A stretch of DNA of 5,773 nucleotides, taken from positions 1 through 5,773 of the forward strand of contig JAIUYB010000177.1 in the NCBI GenBank assembly GCA_020216625.1. The letters are read 5' to 3'. Made by a program: the position numbers and the translations under genes. A model generated the notes under the pieces. The model was not told the origin of the DNA and ran no database searches. It saw nothing but the letters and a program-made list of their open reading frames with translations. Below, piece by piece: positions 5,319 to 5,773 of this stretch; the stretch's first letter is position 1; every line of letters starts with the position of its first letter. This DNA comes from Desulfarculus sp. (GTDB taxonomy: Bacteria > Desulfobacterota > Desulfarculia > Desulfarculales > Desulfarculaceae).

Positions 5319-5773
5319 TTAAAAGCTCCCCGAGGCCCCGCCGCCGCCGCTCATGCCGCCGCCGAAGCCGCCAAAACCGCCGCCAAAGGAATCAAAGCCT
5401 CCGCCCCGGCCGCCTCGACCGCCACCCAGCATGGAGCCCAGGAGCAGGCCGGTGAGGAAGTCGCCACCGCGTCCGCCGCCGAAGCCGCCGCCTCCTCCGC
5501 GCCGGCCCCCCAGGCGCACCAGCAGCCAGAAGACCAGGAGAGCAAGGAAGATTCCGCCCAGGCTCCAGCCCGAGGAGCGCTTTTTGGCCTTGGCCTTGGC
5601 CTGGGGCGCGCCGCTGAGTTCCACTCCAGAGGAGGAGGCGATGAGCCGGGCCAGGGCCTGGGCGCCGGCCAGCAGGCCGGGGCCGTATTGGTTCTGCTTG
5701 AGATAAGGCACCAGCTCCTGGTCGCGGATTTGCCCGGCGGCGGCGTCGGTGACCACCCCCTCCAGGCCGTAGC
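5319..5773 (-). CDS. TPM-domain (YgcG/TLP18.3-like) membrane protein, 5' end outside the window
   Basis: Only the C-terminal 150 residues are visible; the gene enters from the right edge. The visible part begins with the end of a TPM domain (TLP18.3/Psb32/MOLO-1): YGLEGVVTDAAAGQIRDQE, then a PYLKQNQYGPGLLAGAQAL segment, both very typical. A basic linker (AKAKAKKRSS) precedes one transmembrane helix (about 69-87 of the visible part, WSLGGIFLALLVFWLLVRL). A Gly/Phe-rich tail ends in GGGGASGSF, the hallmark of this family. The N-terminal part, expected to hold a signal peptide and most of the TPM domain, lies beyond 5773. In this family the TPM domain is normally extracytoplasmic. It is the first visible gene of the leftward operon with the nucleotidyltransferase and lemA; the operon promoter is not in the window. 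Confidence 0.93.
   Translation of the reverse strand, partial: YGLEGVVTDAAAGQIRDQELVPYLKQNQYGPGLLAGAQALARLIASSSGVELSGAPQAKAKAKKRSSGWSLGGIFLALLVFWLLVRLGGRRGGGGGFGGGRGGDFLTGLLLGSMLGGGRGGRGGGFDSFGGGFGGFGGGMSGGGGASGSF
5322..5510 (-). repeat. Gly/Phe-rich low-complexity tail of the TPM protein
   Basis: This stretch codes for the last 63 residues of the TPM protein. About half are Gly, in irregular GGGF, GGRG and GGFGG units, interrupted by a hydrophobic patch, FLTGLLLGSML (5427-5459). At DNA level it appears as CCGCCG/CCGCC repeats. Gly-rich tails are normal for this family, so the repeat is protein-driven. The patch inside the tail could be a second membrane-associated segment. Confidence 0.75.

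Noticed and set aside
5353..5706. Proline-rich plus-strand open frame
   Set aside because: It is the complement of the Gly-rich tail of the TPM protein (GGC/GGN read as GCC/CCN) and has no SD.

Overview
The window looks like chromosomal DNA of a high-GC Gram-negative bacterium, most likely a Desulfobacterota (deltaproteobacterial) lineage. This is inference from the strong G/C third-position bias, the sigma70-type promoters of TTGACA/TAGCCT form, the exported TolB-like/VCBS protein, and the style of the flavin split-barrel and exonuclease proteins. No single marker gene proves it. I see no mobile element, CRISPR array, tRNA or rRNA.

Left part (1-2017): an intergenic region carries two back-to-back sigma70-like promoters whose -35 boxes form a perfect 9-bp inverted repeat. 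The rightward one drives an exported protein of 572 residues with an N-terminal TolB/FlgO-like domain and a C-terminal FG-GAP/VCBS beta-propeller. That gene is closed by a textbook intrinsic terminator (1983-2017). The leftward promoter points out of the window, to a gene that may start at position 10.

Middle (2018-3960, + strand): a small FMN-binding split-barrel protein (PNPOx-like, GTG start) overlaps by 4 nt a DEDDh 3'-5' exonuclease of the DNA polymerase III epsilon type (TTG start inside TTGA), so the two form a translationally coupled pair. After a GC-rich spacer comes an XRE-family helix-turn-helix regulator. In front of it lies a small ORF with a very strong Shine-Dalgarno sequence, whose stop codon overlaps a possible regulator start. 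A GC hairpin at 3911-3942 separates this block from the convergent genes and may terminate transcription in both directions.

Right part (3980-5773, - strand): an operon read leftward, with a TPM-domain (TLP18.3/Psb32/MOLO-1, YgcG-like) membrane protein cut by the window edge, then a nucleotidyltransferase-fold protein, then LemA. TPM plus LemA is a familiar membrane pair. The nucleotidyltransferase placed between them, with ATGA coupling to lemA, is the most interesting arrangement in the window.
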